In this document: one piece after another, positions 1 through 10,349 of the stretch
Layout: the number at the start of each line of letters is the position of its first letter
Position numbering within the stretch: position 1 is the stretch's first letter
From: Arthrobacter sp.
GTDB taxonomy: Bacteria > Actinomycetota > Actinomycetes > Actinomycetales > Micrococcaceae
NCBI GenBank assembly: GCA_025464925.1
Contig: JAODMS010000069.1
Coordinates: forward strand, 1-55,362
DNA length: 55,362 bases
Direction: 5' to 3'
The notes under the pieces: model-generated
Seen by the model: the letters and a program-made list of their open reading frames with translations, nothing else
Database searches by the model: none
Told to the model about the DNA's origin: nothing
Made by a program: the position numbers and the translations under genes

Positions 1-639
<639 letters not shown>

Positions 640-652
640 GCACCGCCCGGCA

Positions 653-688
653 GGGAAGCCGGACACCATTCCTGGGGTCCGGCTTTCC
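653..688 (+). terminator. Probable terminator after ilvC
   Basis: A stem of about 12 bp with one G-T pair forms between GGGAAGCCGGAC and GTCCGGCTTTCC, with a 12-base loop, 13 bases after the ilvC stop. The T-run is short, as is common in high-GC actinobacteria. Confidence 0.6.
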
Positions 689-732
689 TGCGTCATGGCA
701 CCATTTGCGCCATCTGAAACAGCAGTACCACC

Positions 733-762
733 CCGGGGCCGCGGCACCACCCGCGGCCCCGG
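733..762. other. Perfect GC-only hairpin upstream of serA
   Basis: CCGGGGCCGCGG and CCGCGGCCCCGG are perfectly complementary 12-mers around a 6-base loop (CACCAC). It lies 52 bases before the serA start, beyond the ilvC terminator. It has no T-run on either strand, so it may be a second terminator element or part of the serA 5' leader. I cannot decide between these from sequence alone. Confidence 0.5.
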
Positions 763-814
763 ATGATTCACCAAAATCCCCACCTGAAATACAAGAGAGC
801 TAAAGAGGTCACCG

Positions 815-2410
815 GTGACAAGCGCCAAACCTGTAGTACTCCTCGCTGAGGAACTTTCGCCCGCCACAGTCGACGCCCTCGGCCCGGACTTTGAAATCCG
901 GCAGACCGACGGCGCCGACCGTTCCCAGCTGCTCTCTGCGATCGCCGACGTCGACGCGATCCTGGTCCGCTCCGCCACCCGGCTGGACGCCGAAGCCATT
1001 GCCGCCGCGAAGAAGCTCAAGGTCATTGCCCGCGCCGGCGTAGGCCTGGACAACGTGGACATCAAGGCCGCCACGCAGGCAGGCGTCATGGTGGTCAACG
1101 CGCCCACCTCGAACATCGTCTCCGCCGCCGAACTCACCGTCGGCCACATCCTGAGCCTCGCCCGCCACATTCCGCAGGCCAGCAGCGCGCTCAAGGACGG
1201 CGAGTGGAAGCGCTCGAAGTACAGCGGCATCGAACTGTTCGAGAAGAAAATCGGCATCATCGGCCTCGGCCGGATCGGCGCCCTCGTCGCGGCCCGCCTG
1301 AAGGGGTTCGACACCAAGATCCTTGCCTACGACCCGTACGTCACGTCCGCCCGCGCCGCCCAGCTCGGCGTACAGCTGGTGACCCTGGACGATCTGCTCG
1401 CGCAGTCGGACTTCATCACCATCCACATGCCCAAAACGCCGGAAACCGTCGGCATGCTCGGCGCCGAAGCCTTCAAAAAGATGAAGCGCACCGCCTACGT
1501 CGTCAACGTCGCCCGCGGCGGACTGGTGGATGAAGAAGCCCTGTACACGGCACTGGAGTCGGGCGAGATCGCCGGAGCCGGCGTCGACGTCTTCGTCAAG
1601 GAGCCCAGCACCGATCTGCCGTTCTTCAAGCTCGACAACGTGGTGGTGACACCGCACCTGGGCGCCTCCACCGATGAAGCGCAGGAAAAGGCCGGCGTTT
1701 CCGTGGCGAAGTCCGTCCGCCTGGCCCTTGCCGGCGAGCTGGTGCCCGACGCCGTCAACGTCGCCGGCGGCGTGATTGCCCCCGACGTCCGCCCGGGCAT
1801 CCCGCTGATGGAGAAGCTCGGCCGCATCTTCACCGCACTGACCCACGCCTCGCTCACGCAGTTCGACGTCGAAGTGGCCGGGGAAATCTCCTCCCTTGAC
1901 GTCAAGGTGCTGGAACTGGCCGCGCTCAAGGGCATCTTCGCCGACATCGTGACCGAGCAGGTCTCCTACGTCAACGCCCCGGTGATCGCCGAGCAGCGCG
2001 GCATCAACGTCCGCCTCATCACGACGCCGGACACCGAGTCCTACCGCAACGTGCTGACCCTGCGCGGAGCGTTGAGCGACGGCAGCCAGATCTCGGTGGC
2101 CGGAACCCTGACCGGGCCCAAGCAGGTGCAGAAGCTCGTGGGCGTCAACGGCTATGAGGTGGAGATCCCCATCAGCGAGCACCTCGTGGTCGTTGCCTAC
2201 GCGGACAGGCCCGGCGTGATCGGCACCATCGGCCACATCCTGGGCATGAACAACATCAACATCGCCGGCATGCAGGTGGCACGCCAGACGGAGGGCGGCC
2301 AGGTGCTGGCCCTTCTGACCATTGACAGCTCCGTTCCGCAGCAGGTCCTTGACGCGATCAAGGCCGGAATCGGTGCCGACATGGTCCGGGAAGTCGACCT
2401 CGAGGACTGA
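815..2410 (+). CDS. serA: D-3-phosphoglycerate dehydrogenase
   Basis: Cytoplasmic enzyme oxidising 3-phosphoglycerate to 3-phosphohydroxypyruvate, the first step of serine synthesis. At 531 residues it is the long form with four regions: substrate domain, Rossmann domain (GIIGLGRIG near residue 150), an intervening allosteric domain and a C-terminal ACT domain (about 455-531, from HLVVVAYADRPGVIG) that normally binds serine. Catalytic motifs are visible: NVARGGLVDE with the Arg, KEPS with the Glu, and TPHLGAST with the His. The GTG start is supported by an AGAGG at 804-808. It stands alone: hairpins lie upstream and a large terminator follows. Feedback inhibition by serine is inferred from the ACT domain. 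Confidence 0.96.
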   Translation: MTSAKPVVLLAEELSPATVDALGPDFEIRQTDGADRSQLLSAIADVDAILVRSATRLDAEAIAAAKKLKVIARAGVGLDNVDIKAATQAGVMVVNAPTSNIVSAAELTVGHILSLARHIPQASSALKDGEWKRSKYSGIELFEKKIGIIGLGRIGALVAARLKGFDTKILAYDPYVTSARAAQLGVQLVTLDDLLAQSDFITIHMPKTPETVGMLGAEAFKKMKRTAYVVNVARGGLVDEEALYTALESGEIAGAGVDVFVKEPSTDLPFFKLDNVVVTPHLGASTDEAQEKAGVSVAKSVRLALAGELVPDAVNVAGGVIAPDVRPGIPLMEKLGRIFTALTHASLTQFDVEVAGEISSLDVKVLELAALKGIFADIVTEQVSYVNAPVIAEQRGINVRLITTPDTESYRNVLTLRGALSDGSQISVAGTLTGPKQVQKLVGVNGYEVEIPISEHLVVVAYADRPGVIGTIGHILGMNNINIAGMQVARQTEGGQVLALLTIDSSVPQQVLDAIKAGIGADMVREVDLED

Positions 2411-2461
2411 CCTCCGCGCCGTGGCAGGGCCCTAGCCTGGGCGTTGCCGCACCCCCCAGGG

Positions 2462-2530
2462 AGGGCCGGCCTGCGTAGAATGGCCCGGATCCGAAGCTCG
2501 GATCTGGCCGGCAGGCCGGCCCTCGGTTTT
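2462..2530 (+). terminator. Strong two-tier terminator after serA
   Basis: The 13-base arms AGGGCCGGCCTGC and GCAGGCCGGCCCT are perfectly complementary, and the interior folds again (CCGGATCCGA with TCGGATCTGG, one mismatch). The structure ends in TCGGTTTT. It lies 51 bases after the serA stop, as expected for a Rho-independent terminator. Confidence 0.8.
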
Positions 2531-2609
2531 ACACACCCGGCAGGGACGCCTGCAGTTCCGGATGGACGAACGTGAAGGGTGTGCACGCAATCGAGCCTTC
2601 AGGAGCCCC

Positions 2610-5399
2610 ATGAACGCCGTCCAGAGGTTCGTTAGAAGCAGAATCCTGCTGCTGACCGCGTCCATTTTGATCGCGGCCATGTGCCTGTCCGTCCTCCTCC
2701 AGGGCCAGTCCCAGGCTGCGCTCAACCGGACCGTCGACCAGAACTCCCGGGGAATCTACGACATCCTCGTCCAGGCCGGCGCCGACGACAACGCCGGGCT
2801 CCTCCAGCCGGACATCGCCACCGGCCAAGGCGGCATCAACTTCGGCCAGCTGGACTCCATCCGGAAGCTGCCCGGTACTTCCGTGGCCGCGCCGATCAGC
2901 CTGGTCTCCCGCGTCACCCAGAACCTGGAGCCGCCCCGGCTCGAAGCCACCGACTACCTGGGCTACAACGCCGGGCTTGCGGGCACCGCCGGGGATCCGA
3001 CCGCCATCGATCCGAGCCGGTGGCCGGCTGCCGAGTCAGTCCTGAGCAGGACTCCCAGGAAGTACCGGCTCACTGCCAGCGCCGTGAGCTCGGACGGTCA
3101 CTCGGACCAGACCCTTTTCAGGACGACGGCGGAAGGCTCCCTCGGCAAGGCCCGGCTCGTCGAAGAGGAGGTCGCCGGCGGCAAGAACGTGCGCATCGCC
3201 GGACCGGCGGGGGAGACCGGCATTCAATTTCCCGCCCCGGCCGGCGGCTCCGAGCACAACCTTTTCAGCCTTTCCGTTTCCCTGCCGATGGCGCCGCAGG
3301 TCTCGGAGTCCGTCGTCGCCGTCGACCCCGCCTCGGAACGCGCGTTGCTCGGCGCGGCAGGGAACTTCCTGGCGCCGCTGGAGAAGGCGCCCCCGGGCGA
3401 TGCCCGCGGCGCCGGGGTGATCGGCCGCCACTTCGAGAACCTCTTCGCCGCCGGCATCGACTTGGCGCAGCTGAAGGAGGGCCCCGACTTCCTCGGCGTC
3501 AAGCTCAAGTACTGGGCCCCGCTGATGAGCCAGTACCAGCAGGCCAAGCGCAGCGGCCAGCTCACTGCCGACTCGCAGGCCATCCCGCTGATCGTCCGCT
3601 CGGGCACCTCCCTGGACCTGTCGTACACGGTCAAGATCGAGGAGATCGACGCCTCCGGCAAGGTCACTCAGGACGTCGGCACCGTGACACGCTCGCTGGG
3701 CAAGGATTACCTGCCGTTCGTCTCCAGGTCCCCCTTCGCGCTGGCCTGGCCCGGCTCGAAGGACCTGTCCCGGTTGCTGGGCGACACCGGCAGCTTCAGC
3801 CAGGGCCTCTACGACCCCGCCACCTGGAGCACCGACTTCGCCTCCGCCCCCAAGTACCAGGACGGGGCCGCCGCCGGCAACGGCGCCGTGGGCAAGAGCG
3901 CGACGCCCGGCGATTGGGTGACCGTTAACCGGCTGCCGCCCCGGGCCGCCGACGGCGCTCCCGTCGACCAGACCCAGCGCGAACCCGTCGAGGAGCGGTC
4001 CTACCGGGAAAGCCTCGACACCGGCCGGAAGCTCGCCACGCCGCTGGCGATGGTCTATGGCACCTTCGACGCCGACGAGGTCAAGGACGCCGCCGGCGAC
4101 GTCAACCGGCTGCCCCTGGGCGGCTACGACCCCGCGCCCTTCACCCTGACCAAGGACGCTTCCGGCAAGGACGCCGGGCACACCGAACTCAAGCCCTCGC
4201 TGAGCGCCACGGGCCTGGCCAGCCAGTCGGCCGGCGCCATCACCGACTACTCCGGCCTCGCCGCGGCCCGCGGCTCCGAGCAGGGCGCTTCCGTGATCGA
4301 TGCCGTCCGCGTCCGCGCCAAGGCGCCGGGAAGCTGGAAGCAAGCGCAGCCCGAGGTCGAGAAGCTCGCCAACGAAATCCGCGACCTGGGCCTGCAGGCG
4401 ACAGTCGTGGCCGGCTCCGCCCGCGAGGACACGGCCATCGCCGTTCCGGGCTACACCAGGGACGACGCCGGCAAGGAGTTCCCGCTGGGCACCGTGCAGC
4501 AGTCATGGGTCCGCCAGGACTCCGCGGACGCCGTCTCCGGCTCCCTGGCCGGGGCCAACCTGACCCTGCTGTTCCTGACCCTGTGCGGTGCCGCCCTGCT
4601 GACCGGCGCCTCGACCGTGAGCTACGTCCGGAAGCGCCGCAGCGACGCCGGGACGCTGCGGGCCATGGGCTGGACGCAGCGCAGGATCCGCTCGTGGGTG
4701 CTGGCCGAATTCGGCGTCGGTGCGGCCCTGTTGGCCGCGGCCGGAACCGTGCTCAGCCTTCTCAGCTGGAACCCGGCAACTGCCCTCGTTTCGGGGTCGG
4801 TCCTGGTGCTGTACCTCGGCGCCGCCTGCCTCGCCGCGCAGCAGCTGCGCCATCGCCAGGAAGCGGACCAGGAACCGCAGCACGGCAAACGCCTCATCAC
4901 CGTCGACTCGCCGCTCACTTTCGCCTACCGGCAGATGACCGCCACCAAATTCAACACCATCTCCGCCGCCGTCGGTGTCGGCGTCTTCGGGGCGGCGGTG
5001 GGCGGACTGACCGCCCTGCTGATCGACATCCCGCGGGCCGCCGGCGCCAGCGCGCTGGGCGGGCTGGCCGCGGCCAGCATCGCGATGCCGAGCATCATCC
5101 TGGCCCTGTCCGGCGTCGTTGTCGGGCTTGTGCTGACCCTGGTCACCGGACGCTTCGAACTGCAGGCCAAGCGCCAGTATCTCGGCACCCTCCGGGCCAT
5201 GGGCTGGAACCCGGACATGCTGGGCCAGGTGCGCTTCTTCGAAAACGTCCTGGTGGGGGCGGTCGCACTGCCGCTGGGCCTCCTCGGCGCGCTCGGCATT
5301 GGCCTGCTCCTCGCCCCCTATGCGGCACTCTGGGCTGGCCTTGCCGGACTTGTCGCGGTACTTTGCTGGATTCCCCTTGCAACGAAAGTGGTCCAATGA
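2610..5399 (+). CDS. FtsX-like ABC transporter permease with a large extracellular region
   Basis: Integral membrane subunit of an ABC system of the MacB/LolC/FtsX type. The start at 2610 is preferred over an upstream ATG at 2562 because AGGAG (2601-2605) precedes it. The 929-residue protein has one N-terminal membrane segment (about residues 10-32), a very long hydrophilic, probably extracytoplasmic, region of about 600 residues, and then two FtsX-type blocks. The first begins around LTLLFLTLCGAALLTGAS and the second around ISAAVGVGVFGAAVGG, and each contains an RAMGW coupling-like segment. The ATPase gene overlaps its stop by four bases (ATGA), so the two subunits are co-translated. The substrate is unknown; export of lipids or peptides is typical of the family. 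Confidence 0.85.
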   Translation: MNAVQRFVRSRILLLTASILIAAMCLSVLLQGQSQAALNRTVDQNSRGIYDILVQAGADDNAGLLQPDIATGQGGINFGQLDSIRKLPGTSVAAPISLVSRVTQNLEPPRLEATDYLGYNAGLAGTAGDPTAIDPSRWPAAESVLSRTPRKYRLTASAVSSDGHSDQTLFRTTAEGSLGKARLVEEEVAGGKNVRIAGPAGETGIQFPAPAGGSEHNLFSLSVSLPMAPQVSESVVAVDPASERALLGAAGNFLAPLEKAPPGDARGAGVIGRHFENLFAAGIDLAQLKEGPDFLGVKLKYWAPLMSQYQQAKRSGQLTADSQAIPLIVRSGTSLDLSYTVKIEEIDASGKVTQDVGTVTRSLGKDYLPFVSRSPFALAWPGSKDLSRLLGDTGSFSQGLYDPATWSTDFASAPKYQDGAAAGNGAVGKSATPGDWVTVNRLPPRAADGAPVDQTQREPVEERSYRESLDTGRKLATPLAMVYGTFDADEVKDAAGDVNRLPLGGYDPAPFTLTKDASGKDAGHTELKPSLSATGLASQSAGAITDYSGLAAARGSEQGASVIDAVRVRAKAPGSWKQAQPEVEKLANEIRDLGLQATVVAGSAREDTAIAVPGYTRDDAGKEFPLGTVQQSWVRQDSADAVSGSLAGANLTLLFLTLCGAALLTGASTVSYVRKRRSDAGTLRAMGWTQRRIRSWVLAEFGVGAALLAAAGTVLSLLSWNPATALVSGSVLVLYLGAACLAAQQLRHRQEADQEPQHGKRLITVDSPLTFAYRQMTATKFNTISAAVGVGVFGAAVGGLTALLIDIPRAAGASALGGLAAASIAMPSIILALSGVVVGLVLTLVTGRFELQAKRQYLGTLRAMGWNPDMLGQVRFFENVLVGAVALPLGLLGALGIGLLLAPYAALWAGLAGLVAVLCWIPLATKVVQ

Positions 5400-6163
5400 C
5401 TGACGAGCTGAACCTGGACCGGGCGGTCCCTGACCGGATGGCCGGGAGCACCGGCCGCGGTGCCCACCAGACCCGCGCCAGCACGATCGTGAAGGCCTCG
5501 GACCACGCCACGCCGCTGGAACTGAGCGACGTCACCATCCACTACGGCGGCGGCAAGAGCGGTGCTGATGCCGTCAACGTCGTGGACGACTTCAACATGA
5601 TCCTGCACGCCGGCGAGATGCACTGCGTCGCCGGCCGGAGCGGTTCCGGCAAGACCAGCATCCTGACGGTGGGTGCGGGACTGACCCTGCCGACGTCGGG
5701 CCGGGTGTTCTGGGAAGGCGATCCGCTCGAATCCATGAGCGACGACGAGATCGCCGACCGCCGCCGGGCCCTGATCGGCTACGTGGACCAGGGCGGCGCC
5801 CTGATTGACGGGATGAGTGCCCTGGAGAACGTCCTGCTTCCGGCGGTGCCCGACGGTGAGGTGGACAAGCGCCGCGACATGGCCAAAAACCTCCTGGACC
5901 TGGTCGGCCTGGGCCGGCGCATGCACCACCGCCCTGGCCGGCTCTCCGGCGGCGAGCGCCAGCGCGTGGCGATCGCCCGCGCCCTGATCCTCGGCACCCG
6001 CGTACTGGTGGTTGACGAGCCCACTGCCAGCCTGGACCGCGCCGCGGCGAACCGGATCATCAGCATCCTCAAGGACACGACCACGGACGGAATCGCGGTG
6101 CTCGTAGCTTCACATGACCACGAACTCGTCCGCCGGAGCGATACCGTGACCGAACTGATCTAG
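5396..6163 (+). CDS. ABC transporter ATP-binding protein (MacB/LolD type)
   Basis: Cytoplasmic ATPase partner of the preceding permease, started at the ATG that overlaps the permease stop. The 255-residue protein has a Walker A motif (GRSGSGKTS), the signature LSGGERQRVAIARAL, a Walker B VLVVDEPTASLD and an H-loop (ASHDHE). The first 40 residues are an unusual polar extension before the nucleotide-binding fold; a later start cannot be excluded. It is the last gene of the two-gene unit, and metG follows after 91 bases. Confidence 0.9.
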   Translation: MTDELNLDRAVPDRMAGSTGRGAHQTRASTIVKASDHATPLELSDVTIHYGGGKSGADAVNVVDDFNMILHAGEMHCVAGRSGSGKTSILTVGAGLTLPTSGRVFWEGDPLESMSDDEIADRRRALIGYVDQGGALIDGMSALENVLLPAVPDGEVDKRRDMAKNLLDLVGLGRRMHHRPGRLSGGERQRVAIARALILGTRVLVVDEPTASLDRAAANRIISILKDTTTDGIAVLVASHDHELVRRSDTVTELI

Positions 6164-6254
6164 ATTTAGTCCTAAGGCTGCGCGGCGTTTCCCTGCGCAA
6201 CGCTGCGCTCAGCCGGATTAGTCATCCCTTCGCACCAAAGGTAACGTTCCGCCC

Positions 6255-7814
6255 GTGACTCCCTCAGAAAAGCCCCCGTTCTACATCACCACGGCCATCA
6301 CCTACCCCAATGGCGTGCCGCACATCGGCCACGCCTATGAATACATAGCCACCGACGCAATGGCCCGCTTCAAGCGGCTCGACGGCTACGACGTGATGTT
6401 CCTGACCGGCACCGACGAGCACGGGCTGAAGATTGCGCAGGCGGCGGAAAAGGAAGGCGTCACTCCCCAGGAGCTGGTGGACCGCAACGCGGAAATCTAC
6501 AAGGCAGCGCACGCCGCCCTCGACATCTCCTATGACCGCTTCATCCGCACTACCGACGCCGACCACTACACCGCCTCGCAGGCCATCTGGAAAAAAATGG
6601 AGGCCAACGGCGATATCTACCTCTCCAAGTACGAGGGCTGGTACTCCGTGCGCGATGAGGCCTATTACGTGGAGGACGACACCGTGGTCAAGGACGACGG
6701 TGCACGGTACACGAAAGAGACCGACACGCCCGTGACCTGGACCGCGGAGGAGAGCTACTTCTTCCGGCTCTCGGCCTACCAGGACAAGCTGCTGGCCCTT
6801 TACGAAGCCCAGCCCGAGTTCGGCGCGCCGCAGTCCCGGTTCAACGAGGTCATCAGCTTCGTCAGGCGCGGCCTCGAGGACCTCTCGATCAGCCGCACCA
6901 CCTTCGACTGGGGTGTCCCCGTTCCGGGCGACGAAAAACACGTCATGTACGTGTGGGTGGACGCGCTGACCAACTACCTCACCGGCGCCGGCTATCCGGA
7001 TGTGGAAGCGAAGTCGTTCAGGAAGTACTGGCCCGCGGACGTCCACGTGATCGGCAAGGACATCTCGCGTTTCCACGCCATCTACTGGCCAGCGTTCCTG
7101 ATGAGCGCCGGACTCGAGCTGCCCAAGCGGATCATGATCCACGGCTTCCTGCACAACAACGGGGTCAAGATGTCCAAGTCGCTGGGGAACGTCGTGGCGC
7201 CGGCAGACTTCGTGGCCCAGTACGGCCTTGACCAGGTCCGGTTCTTCTTCCTGCGCGAGGTGCCCTTCGGTGCCGACGGCAGCTACAACCACGAGGCAAT
7301 CGTGGGCCGGATGAACTCCGACCTCGCCAACAACTTCGGAAACCTCGCCCAGCGCTCGCTGTCCATGGTGGCCAAGAACTGCGAAGGCCGCGTTCCGGTC
7401 CCGGCCGGATTCACCGCCGAGGACGCCGCGCTGCTGGGGCAGGCCAACGGCCTGCTGGGCATCGCCCGCGCCGCGTTCGAGAAGCAGGAATTCAGCCGCG
7501 CGCTGGAGGCAATCTGGGGCGTCCTGGGCGACACCAACGCCTACTTCGCGGAGCAGGCCCCCTGGGTGCTGCGGAAGACCGACGTCGAACGCATGAACAC
7601 GGTTTTGTACGTCACCCTGGAGGTGCTGCGGATCGTCGCCATCCTCGCCCAGCCGGTCATGCCGACGGCGGCGGCAACGATCCTAACGACCCTGGGCCAG
7701 CCGGAGGGCGAGGCCCGCCAGTTCGCCGCGCTCGCAGAGCCGCTCGCGGCCGGAACCACCCTTCCCGCCCCCGCCCCGGTCTTTCCGAAGTACGAGGAAC
7801 CCGCGGAGGCATAG
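6255..7814 (+). CDS. metG: Methionyl-tRNA synthetase
   Basis: Cytoplasmic class I synthetase charging tRNA-Met. The 519-residue protein carries the HIGH motif at residues 23-26 ([10 protein letters not shown]), the KMSKS motif in [12 protein letters not shown], and the family segment [11 protein letters not shown]. The connective region (about residues 130-160) has no zinc-knuckle cysteines and there is no C-terminal tRNA-binding extension, matching the short, zinc-free bacterial subclass. It starts with GTG, is transcribed alone, and is followed by a clear hairpin. Confidence 0.96.
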   Translation: MTPSEKPPFYITTAITYPNGVPHIGHAYEYIATDAMARFKRLDGYDVMFLTGTDEHGLKIAQAAEKEGVTPQELVDRNAEIYKAAHAALDISYDRFIRTTDADHYTASQAIWKKMEANGDIYLSKYEGWYSVRDEAYYVEDDTVVKDDGARYTKETDTPVTWTAEESYFFRLSAYQDKLLALYEAQPEFGAPQSRFNEVISFVRRGLEDLSISRTTFDWGVPVPGDEKHVMYVWVDALTNYLTGAGYPDVEAKSFRKYWPADVHVIGKDISRFHAIYWPAFLMSAGLELPKRIMIHGFLHNNGVKMSKSLGNVVAPADFVAQYGLDQVRFFFLREVPFGADGSYNHEAIVGRMNSDLANNFGNLAQRSLSMVAKNCEGRVPVPAGFTAEDAALLGQANGLLGIARAAFEKQEFSRALEAIWGVLGDTNAYFAEQAPWVLRKTDVERMNTVLYVTLEVLRIVAILAQPVMPTAAATILTTLGQPEGEARQFAALAEPLAAGTTLPAPAPVFPKYEEPAEA

Positions 7815-7830
7815 CCGCAGCCACCGTCGG

Positions 7831-7868
7831 CGCTCCCTCACCATGGTCCTCACGGTGGGGGAGCGTTT
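7831..7868 (+). terminator. Terminator after metG
   Basis: CGCTCCCTCACC pairs with GGTGGGGGAGCG (one G-T pair) around an 11-base loop, followed by TTTGG. It lies 17 bases after the metG stop. Confidence 0.7.
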
Positions 7869-7937
7869 GGAGTCCGGCGCCGGAGCGGGAGGGAGCAAGC
7901 GCGCCGGGCCGGGCCCGCCGGGCGGCAGTGGTGTTCG

Positions 7938-7948
7938 GATAGTGAGAC
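7938..7948 (+). promoter_or_regulatory. Candidate IclR-type operator half-site upstream of leuB
   Basis: GATAGTGAGAC lies 41 bases before the leuB start and just before a possible -35 element TTGACC (7952-7957). The same 11-mer with one change (GATACTGAGAC) is found on the minus strand at 19699-19709, upstream of leuC and next to the IclR gene. IclR-type regulators of leucine genes are known in actinobacteria (LtbR in Corynebacterium, NdgR in Streptomyces). Assignment of this site to the local regulator is inference. Confidence 0.45.
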
Positions 7949-7988
7949 AACTTGACCAGAATGTGGATACCTTGGCTACCCTGAAGAC

Positions 7989-9041
7989 ATGAGCGCATCC
8001 ACGATTGATCTGGCCGTCATCCCGGGCGACGGCATTGGCCCGGAGGTCATAGCCGAGTCCCTGAAGGTACTGGAAAAGGCCGCCGCCGCCGAAGGGATCG
8101 TGCTGCAGCAGACCCACTACACGCTGGGGGCACAGCACTGGCTCGAGACGGGGGAGACCCTGCCCGAGGAGACCCTCGCCGACCTCCGCACGCGAGACGC
8201 GATCCTCTTCGGCGCGGTCGGCGCGGCCCCCGGCGACACCCGGATCCCCTCTGGCATCATCGAGCGCGAACTCCTGCTGAAGCTGCGCTTCAGCCTCGAT
8301 CATTTCGTCAACCTGCGGCCTTCCCGCCTCTACCGCGGCGTCCGCAGCCCGCTCGCCAACCCGGGGGAGATCGACTTCATCGTCGTCCGTGAGGGCACTG
8401 AAGGGCCCTATGCCGGCAACGGCGGCACGCTGCGCTCCGGCACCCCGCAGGAAGTCGCCACCGAGGTCTCGCTGAACACCGCGCACGGCGTGGAGCGTGT
8501 GGTCCGCGACGCCTTCCGCCGGGCCAATGACCGCCCGCGCAAGAAGCTGACCCTCGTGCACAAGCACAATGTCCTGGTCTACGCCGGACACCTCTGGAAG
8601 CGCACCGTCGAGGCCGTGGCCCAGGAGTTCCCGGACGTCACCCACGACTACCTGCACGTCGACGCCGCCATGATCTTTCTGGTCACCGACCCGGCCCGCT
8701 TCGACGTGATCGTCACGGACAACCTCTTCGGCGACATCATCACGGACCTCGCCGCCGCCATCACCGGCGGCATCGGCCTCGCGGCGTCCGCCAGCATCAA
8801 CATGGAACGCACCGCGCCCTCCATGTTCGAGCCGGTCCACGGGTCCGCCCCGGACATCGCCGGCCAGCAGAAGGCGGATCCCACCGCCGCGATCCTCTCC
8901 GCCGCCCTGCTGCTCGACCACCTCGGCTATGCCGGTGCCGCCCGGAAGATCGAGGCGGCCGTCGTCGCTGACATCGAAGGCCGCGACGGCAGCTTCCGGA
9001 GCACCAGCGCCATCGGCGACGCCATCGCCGCCGCCCTGTAG
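7989..9041 (+). CDS. leuB: 3-isopropylmalate dehydrogenase
   Basis: NAD-dependent oxidative decarboxylase making 2-oxoisocaproate, the third step of leucine synthesis, in the cytoplasm. The 350 residues fit the actinobacterial family. Visible motifs are [12 protein letters not shown] at the N-terminus, the substrate-binding [23 protein letters not shown], and the metal/NAD region [27 protein letters not shown] followed by [13 protein letters not shown]. The gene is far from leuCD (about 12 kb) but shares a candidate operator motif with it. A TTGACC element and a nearby TAC-containing stretch upstream could be its promoter. ilvE follows 111 bases later. Confidence 0.96.
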   Translation: MSASTIDLAVIPGDGIGPEVIAESLKVLEKAAAAEGIVLQQTHYTLGAQHWLETGETLPEETLADLRTRDAILFGAVGAAPGDTRIPSGIIERELLLKLRFSLDHFVNLRPSRLYRGVRSPLANPGEIDFIVVREGTEGPYAGNGGTLRSGTPQEVATEVSLNTAHGVERVVRDAFRRANDRPRKKLTLVHKHNVLVYAGHLWKRTVEAVAQEFPDVTHDYLHVDAAMIFLVTDPARFDVIVTDNLFGDIITDLAAAITGGIGLAASASINMERTAPSMFEPVHGSAPDIAGQQKADPTAAILSAALLLDHLGYAGAARKIEAAVVADIEGRDGSFRSTSAIGDAIAAAL

Positions 9042-9152
9042 GCAGGGCTGGGGGTTGGGGCCGCGGGCGTAAGCTAATGTCGAATCACCAACATGCTGCC
9101 GAGGTCCGAGATTGAATCGCGTCCACACCAGGCAGCCGATCGTGGAGGAACC

Positions 9153-10265
9153 ATGACTCAGACTGCCCATGGCGTCAAATTCACCCAGCACGCCTCGGCG
9201 ACCCCGAAATCCGCTGAAGAGCGGGCAGCCATCCTCGCCGACCCGGGCTTCGGCAACTATTTCACCGACCACACCGCGATCGTCGACTACAGCGTCGACG
9301 CCGGGGGCAAGGGCGGCTGGCACGATGCCCGCGTCGAGGCCTACGGACCCATCTCCCTGGACCCCTCCGCCGCGGTGCTCCACTACGGCCAGGAAATCTT
9401 CGAAGGTCTCAAGGCCTACCGCCACGCCGACGGTTCCATCTGGACGTTCCGTCCCGAGGCCAACGCCGCGCGCCTGAACAAGTCGGCCCGTCGGCTGGCA
9501 CTCCCGGAACTCCCGGAAGAGTACTTCCTGGGCGCCATCCGCGAGCTCGTCTCAGCGGACAAGGAATGGGTTCCGGCCGGCGACGGCGAGGCCCTTTACC
9601 TGCGGCCGTTCATGATCGCCACCGAAGCTTTCCTCGGTGTTCGTGCCGCCCGTGAAGTCTCCTTCCGCGTCATCGCCTCCCCGGCCGGCAACTACTTCGG
9701 CGGCGAGCTCAAGCCCGTCTCCATCTGGATCTCCCGCGAATACGCCCGTGCCGGCCGCGGCGGAACCGGCGCAGCGAAGTGCGGCGGCAACTACGCCGCG
9801 TCGCTGATCGCGCAGCAGGAGGCGGAGGCACACGGCTGCAAGCAGGTGCTGTTCCTGGACCAGTTCAATGACAACGCCGTGGAAGAGCTCGGCGGCATGA
9901 ACGTGTTCTTCGTGATGAAGGACGGCTCCCTGGTCACTCCCGCGCTGAGCGGAACCATCCTGGAGGGCATCACCCGGATGTCCGTCATCCAGGTGGCCAA
10001 GGACATGGGCCGCGAGGTCACCGAACGCAAAATCACCCTGGATGAATGGCGCGACGGCGTGGCCTCCGGGAACATCGCCGAGGTCTTCGCCTGCGGCACA
10101 GCCGCCGTCATCACCCCCATCGGCGTGCTGAAGGACAACACGGAGTTCATCGGCTCGGAGGACGCAACGGCGGGCGAGACCACCATGGCCATCCGCGCTC
10201 AGCTCCTCGGCATCCAGACAGGCGCCGTGGAGGACACCCACGGCTGGTTGACCCGCCTCGCCTAA
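9153..10265 (+). CDS. ilvE: Branched-chain amino acid aminotransferase
   Basis: PLP-dependent class IV transaminase interconverting leucine, isoleucine and valine with their 2-oxo acids. The ATG at 9153 is chosen because GGAGG (9144-9148) precedes it at ideal spacing; an upstream in-frame ATG at 9093 has no such site. The 370-residue protein contains the YGQEIFEGLKAY segment, the PLP-lysine region (GAAKCGGNYAASL), EELGGMNVFFV, and the phosphate-binding loop (ACGTAAVITPIG). A strong terminator follows. It stands just after leuB, so two late steps of leucine synthesis are neighbours. Confidence 0.96.
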   Translation: MTQTAHGVKFTQHASATPKSAEERAAILADPGFGNYFTDHTAIVDYSVDAGGKGGWHDARVEAYGPISLDPSAAVLHYGQEIFEGLKAYRHADGSIWTFRPEANAARLNKSARRLALPELPEEYFLGAIRELVSADKEWVPAGDGEALYLRPFMIATEAFLGVRAAREVSFRVIASPAGNYFGGELKPVSIWISREYARAGRGGTGAAKCGGNYAASLIAQQEAEAHGCKQVLFLDQFNDNAVEELGGMNVFFVMKDGSLVTPALSGTILEGITRMSVIQVAKDMGREVTERKITLDEWRDGVASGNIAEVFACGTAAVITPIGVLKDNTEFIGSEDATAGETTMAIRAQLLGIQTGAVEDTHGWLTRLA

Positions 10266-10280
10266 GCAGTACTGATACCG

Positions 10281-10323
10281 CGACGGCGGGCGGCCGGCAG
10301 TTCTTGCCGGCCGCCGCCGTCGT
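10281..10323 (+). terminator. Terminator after ilvE
   Basis: A long GC-rich hairpin forms between GACGGCGG-CGGCCGGCA and TGCCGGCCGCCGCCGTC (one bulged G) around a short loop, followed by GTTCC. It lies 16 bases after the ilvE stop. Confidence 0.7.
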
Positions 10324-10349
10324 TCCGCGGAAAATGCGAAGATGGAACC

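Noticed and set aside
809..2236. Long open frame on the minus strand opposite serA
   Set aside because: Composition is Gly/Asp/Val/Ala-rich mirror coding of a GC-rich gene, with no domain; serA on the plus strand is certain.
6164..6254. T-box or other riboswitch before metG
   Set aside because: No T-box sequence, specifier arrangement or strong conserved stem could be recognised in the 91 bases.
6255..7814. MetG defective because the zinc-knuckle cysteines are missing
   Set aside because: A zinc-free subclass of bacterial methionyl-tRNA synthetases is known, and all catalytic motifs are intact.
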